A stretch of DNA of 13,711 bases from Candidatus Nomurabacteria bacterium RIFCSPLOWO2_01_FULL_36_10b (lineage in GTDB: Bacteria > Patescibacteriota > Minisyncoccia > Phycocordibacterales > UBA1006). The notes under the pieces were generated by a model. That model was not told where the DNA came from and made no database searches. It saw only the letters and a program-made list of their open reading frames with translations. Position 1 is the first letter of the stretch; every line of letters begins with the position of its first letter. A program made the position numbers and the translations under genes. The DNA lies in assembly GCA_001785725.1 (NCBI GenBank), contig MFUQ01000018.1:1-13711 (forward strand), given 5' to 3'. Of the stretch, positions 11,039-13,711 are shown piece by piece.

Positions 11039-11437
11039 TTAATTTCCAGATGCCTGGAATTCCTTCAATGTATCTTTTGCTGGCGCAATATCGTGTATTT
11101 CCTCTGGTATAAGTATGACCAATCCCTTTACAACCCTTTCTGGTAATATTTCCTTGATCCATTCTATGGCATTGTTAAAATCTTCGCCTTCTGTTTTGTA
11201 TTCAGCGGTGCCCTTTATTTGATATCCCATCATTTTTTTCCAGCATACGAAAGCTACTGATTGGTTGATTAGAATGTTGGTTAGCGTTTTATCCATGAAA
11301 TAATTTATGAGCCAGATATTACCATTAACGACTTTGACTGAAGATACTGGCACAACATTTAGGTTTTTACCATAAGTAGCAAGAGCTTTGGAATCAGCGG
11401 ATAAGATAAATTTTTCAATATGTACGTCGATTTTCAT
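11039..11437 (-). CDS. Pyridoxamine 5'-phosphate oxidase-like (FMN-binding split barrel) protein
   Basis: 132 aa. The ATG at 11437 is preferred: it lies 4 nt after the nrdA stop, and the longer frame (from 11545) would overlap nrdA's conserved C-terminus. The pattern suggests a small split-barrel flavin protein: an N-terminal helix and strand with ALATYGKNLNVVPVSSVKVVNGNIWLINYF, then KTLTNILINQSVAFVCWKKMMGYQIKGTAEYKT. The AFVCW-GYQIKGTA part is typical of the PNPOx-like family. Function in the RNR cluster is unknown; a redox role is only a guess. Last gene of nrdB-nrdA-this gene; convergent with tRNA-Glu. Confidence 0.8.
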   Translation of the reverse strand: MKIDVHIEKFILSADSKALATYGKNLNVVPVSSVKVVNGNIWLINYFMDKTLTNILINQSVAFVCWKKMMGYQIKGTAEYKTEGEDFNNAIEWIKEILPERVVKGLVILIPEEIHDIAPAKDTLKEFQASGN

Positions 11438-11441
11438 ATAT

Positions 11442-13163
11442 TTATGATTCACATGAGATGCAGACATTTTCGCCTGTATGCACCACTGTGACGTCTTGTT
11501 TTTTATTTTCTTGTAATTTCTTTCGGCCAAACTGCTGCGCAGCATTCATGCTGTGCTGGTAATAAAGCGTTTTTATCCCAAGCTTCCAGGCATGGAGATA
11601 AAGAGCATTGACCTCTTTTGTAGACATCTCAGGATCAATCATTATATTCAGTGACTGACCTTGGTCTATGTACTTTTGTCTCACAGCTGCCTGTTCAATA
11701 ACGACCTTTTGGTCTATTTCTGAAAAAGTTCGAAATACTTTTTTCTCTTCTTCAGATAACTCGCTCAAGTGCTGAACAGACCCGTCGCTGTCTCTGATAC
11801 TCTGCCAGATTTCTCGAGTATTGATATTTTTTTTATCCAGTAACTTTTCAAGAAGTGGATTTTTGATGGTAACTTTCATCTTGTCTATGTCCTTTACATA
11901 GCAATTTGACCATATCGGCTCAATGCTCTGCGATACTTGCCCAAGAATGAACGCTGATGAAGTGGTGGGGGCGACAGCTAAGAGCGTGGTATTTCTCCTT
12001 CCGTATCCCTTGAGAATCTCGGGCTCACCGTATTCTTGGGCTAATTTTTCAGATGCCTTGTAACATTGTTCTTTGATACTTTCAAAAATTTTCCTGTTTA
12101 ATTCCTGCGCCTCATCACTTTCAAAAGATATCATTTTGCTTTGCAGAAGAGAATGCCAGCCAAGCACCCCAACTCCCAATGCTCTGTGCGCCTTAGCAAA
12201 GTTATATGCCCGCTCCATGAACGAAAAGATCTGTTTTTTGTGCAAATCACCATTGTCATGGAATTCTTCCAGTCGACTTATAAAGTCGCTCATCACAGCA
12301 TCAAGAAAGCAAACAAGTACCTCAACCGCATCAGTATTTTCCCATTCTTCGTAATAAAGCAGATTTAGGGAAGATAAGTCACATACAAAAGACCATTCTT
12401 CATTTGAGGGCAACAATATTTCAGAGCATAAATTGCTTGCAAGTATCTTTAATTTTTTATCCTTATACACGTCCACTGTGTTTCTGTTGACAGTATCGGT
12501 AAAAAAAATATAGGGGTATCCAATTTGTCTCCGACGAGCCAAAATTTTTGCCCAAATATCTCTTTTCTCCTGATCTCCGCTGATCATCTGATTCAGCCAT
12601 TCGTCAGTGACGGTGACACCATAAGTAAGCTCTTGAATCGGGTTGCCCTCTGTTCCTATTTCCAAAAATTCGTTTATATCTTTATGCTCTACCGGTAAGT
12701 ACGGAGCAAAATGTCCGCGTCTTACAGATCCCTGACTTACCACGTTTACCATTGTTTCAAACAGGCGCATGAAATGCACTGCGCCAGAAGATACGCCATT
12801 GTCTTTTATAGTCGCGCCTCTATGGCGTAGATCACCAAAGTAGCCGGCCGTACCGCCTCCGTACTTGCTCATCATACCGACTTCCGCCTGTGTAAATAGA
12901 ATCTGTCCCATATCATCGCCAAGATATGAAGAAAAACAACTTATTGGAAAACCCTTCGACAAACCGAAATTAGACCAGATTGGAGATGCGAGAGAATAGT
13001 ATCCTCGAGACATGTAGTCATAAAATTTCTCTGAAAAACCATGTTTATTGAGAATTTTTTCTGCTGTGTCTGCAATTTGCTTGATACGCTCCTCAGCGGT
13101 TATCCCGTCTTTAAGATACCCCTTATATAAAAATAGTCTGCTGTGTTCGTTTAGCCAATTCAT
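11442..13163 (-). CDS. nrdA: Class I ribonucleotide reductase alpha subunit, no ATP-cone
   Basis: Reduces ribonucleotides to deoxyribonucleotides with a beta-subunit radical. 573 aa, about 190 shorter than E. coli NrdA. It starts close to the catalytic barrel (SLASPIWSNFG, 57-67), so the N-terminal ATP-cone that senses dATP is absent. The active site is intact: C76 (GFPISCF) and C261 (FVCDLSSLNL) as the redox pair, N244-C246-E248 (SNLCSEI) for radical and acid-base chemistry, and Y534-Y535 (KTLYYQHS) for radical transfer. The C-terminal shuttle cysteines are C568 and C571 (VCISCES). nrdB lies upstream, 11 nt away, the reverse of the enteric nrdAB order. No SD. NrdA and NrdE types are not safely separable by eye. 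Confidence 0.95.
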   Translation of the reverse strand: MNWLNEHSRLFLYKGYLKDGITAEERIKQIADTAEKILNKHGFSEKFYDYMSRGYYSLASPIWSNFGLSKGFPISCFSSYLGDDMGQILFTQAEVGMMSKYGGGTAGYFGDLRHRGATIKDNGVSSGAVHFMRLFETMVNVVSQGSVRRGHFAPYLPVEHKDINEFLEIGTEGNPIQELTYGVTVTDEWLNQMISGDQEKRDIWAKILARRRQIGYPYIFFTDTVNRNTVDVYKDKKLKILASNLCSEILLPSNEEWSFVCDLSSLNLLYYEEWENTDAVEVLVCFLDAVMSDFISRLEEFHDNGDLHKKQIFSFMERAYNFAKAHRALGVGVLGWHSLLQSKMISFESDEAQELNRKIFESIKEQCYKASEKLAQEYGEPEILKGYGRRNTTLLAVAPTTSSAFILGQVSQSIEPIWSNCYVKDIDKMKVTIKNPLLEKLLDKKNINTREIWQSIRDSDGSVQHLSELSEEEKKVFRTFSEIDQKVVIEQAAVRQKYIDQGQSLNIMIDPEMSTKEVNALYLHAWKLGIKTLYYQHSMNAAQQFGRKKLQENKKQDVTVVHTGENVCISCES

Positions 13164-13174
13164 ATAGTATTGTT

Positions 13175-13711
13175 TTAAAAAAGATCGTCGCCTGTAACGC
13201 TCTGATTTCGTTTATTATAATTGATCGACCTTTTTACAAAGAAATCGCCATGTTTGGTTGCAATTACCTCATCATCAAACCAGTCTGTTTTCTCTAGAAC
13301 AGAGGAGTCAACTTCGAATATTCGATTTATGCCTATAGCAGCAAGAGAATTATTAAATCTGTTTTTTATAAACTCAAGAATAACGTTCTTTGGCATAAAA
13401 TCTATCTCTCCCTTCTCGAGAATCCAATCGATCACCTCTTTTTCAGATTCAAAGGCCTCGTGGCAGGATTCTACGATTGCGTTTTCGTACTCTTTGTCAA
13501 ACCATTCTGGATGTTCATCTTTGATAATGTTAATGACATCTATGCCAAAAAGACCATGAATCTGTTCTTCTTTGGAAGTTGCTTCGACTGCATTTGAAAT
13601 GCCCTTAAATAAATTCTTATGCTTATTAAACGACATCATGATAAGAAACTGGGAAAAAAGTGATACATGCTCAATAAAAAGTGAAAAAAGCAAAATTGAT
13701 TGAGCGTATTC
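13175..13711 (-). CDS. nrdB: Class I ribonucleotide reductase beta subunit, C-terminal part (runs off right edge)
   Basis: The frame is open from base 13711 (EYAQSILLFSLF...) to the stop at 13175; 178 residues are visible. FIEHVSLFSQFLIMMSF is the second metal-binding helix, with its Glu as ligand. SKEEQIHGLFG supplies the further Glu and His ligands, the counterpart of the usual RDExxH helix with the Arg-Asp replaced. The C-terminal tail ends GDDLF; tails of this kind bind the alpha subunit. The radical-bearing Tyr, or its replacement, and the first ligands lie outside the window, so the metal type (Fe or Mn/Fe, tyrosyl or not) cannot be called. First visible gene of the cluster. Confidence 0.9.
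   Translation of the reverse strand, partial: EYAQSILLFSLFIEHVSLFSQFLIMMSFNKHKNLFKGISNAVEATSKEEQIHGLFGIDVINIIKDEHPEWFDKEYENAIVESCHEAFESEKEVIDWILEKGEIDFMPKNVILEFIKNRFNNSLAAIGINRIFEVDSSVLEKTDWFDDEVIATKHGDFFVKRSINYNKRNQSVTGDDLF

Noticed and set aside
11438..11545. Longer start for the PNPOx-like gene
   Set aside because: It would overlap the conserved nrdA C-terminus, including its shuttle cysteines, in another frame. The ATG at 11437, 4 nt after the nrdA stop, gives a family-like N-terminus.

Overview
The window is AT-rich bacterial chromosome. It looks most like a member of the Candidate Phyla Radiation (Patescibacteria, Parcubacteria-like), an inference from several features. Genes are compact and tightly packed. 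Obg is minimal, with no C-terminal extension. GatB stands beside a free-standing GatB/YqeY-domain protein. There is a MYG1-family protein, a DnaQ-type exonuclease carrying a short repeat insertion, and RmuC. UGA acts as an ordinary stop, at the end of the exonuclease gene, which argues against the recoded Gracilibacteria/SR1 code. There is no rRNA, no CRISPR array and no recognisable transposase.

Layout. Positions 1-2010 (minus strand) hold a probable operon: an MBL-fold protein that has lost its metal ligands, a one-TM hypothetical protein, then gyrA, which runs off the left edge. gyrA also has its own promoter. Positions 2011-2249 hold a plus-strand promoter, a perfect DnaA box and a ~60-nt terminator-ended RNA candidate (RNA1). 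Positions 2250-4351 (minus) hold gatB followed by a DUF3800 protein. Positions 4352-4796 contain no convincing gene but two back-to-back plus-strand promoter-hairpin-terminator units (RNA2 and RNA3). Positions 4797-5774 (minus) are obg. Positions 5775-6124 hold a strong minus-strand promoter and three successive hairpins, which form either a long obg leader or a separate ncRNA. This is followed by a 31-bp duplication of the MYG1 3' end and the MYG1 terminator. Positions 6125-7374 (minus) are a translationally coupled pair, a four-TM holin-like protein and MYG1. Positions 7417-7869 (minus) are the YqeY-like gene. From 7945 to 11024 the plus strand carries the exonuclease, a multi-TM protein, an unrecognised 109-aa protein with its own canonical promoter, Shine-Dalgarno (SD) site and terminator, rmuC and tRNA-Glu(CTC). 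From 11039 to the right edge the minus strand holds a ribonucleotide reductase cluster, nrdB (partial) - nrdA - FMN-binding-like protein.

How it works together. The recognised genes cover DNA topology (gyrA), dNTP supply (nrdAB), recombination and nucleases (rmuC, DnaQ-like exonuclease, DUF3800, MYG1), tRNA-dependent amidation (gatB), and ribosome assembly or stress (obg). The most distinctive property is regulatory. In nine genes a -10 box, often of the extended TGn type, sits only 8-17 nt before the ATG, and no SD is visible. This predicts leaderless or near-leaderless mRNAs. The second distinctive property is a set of short, structured, independently promoted RNAs in the gaps. I could not assign these to a known family by eye.
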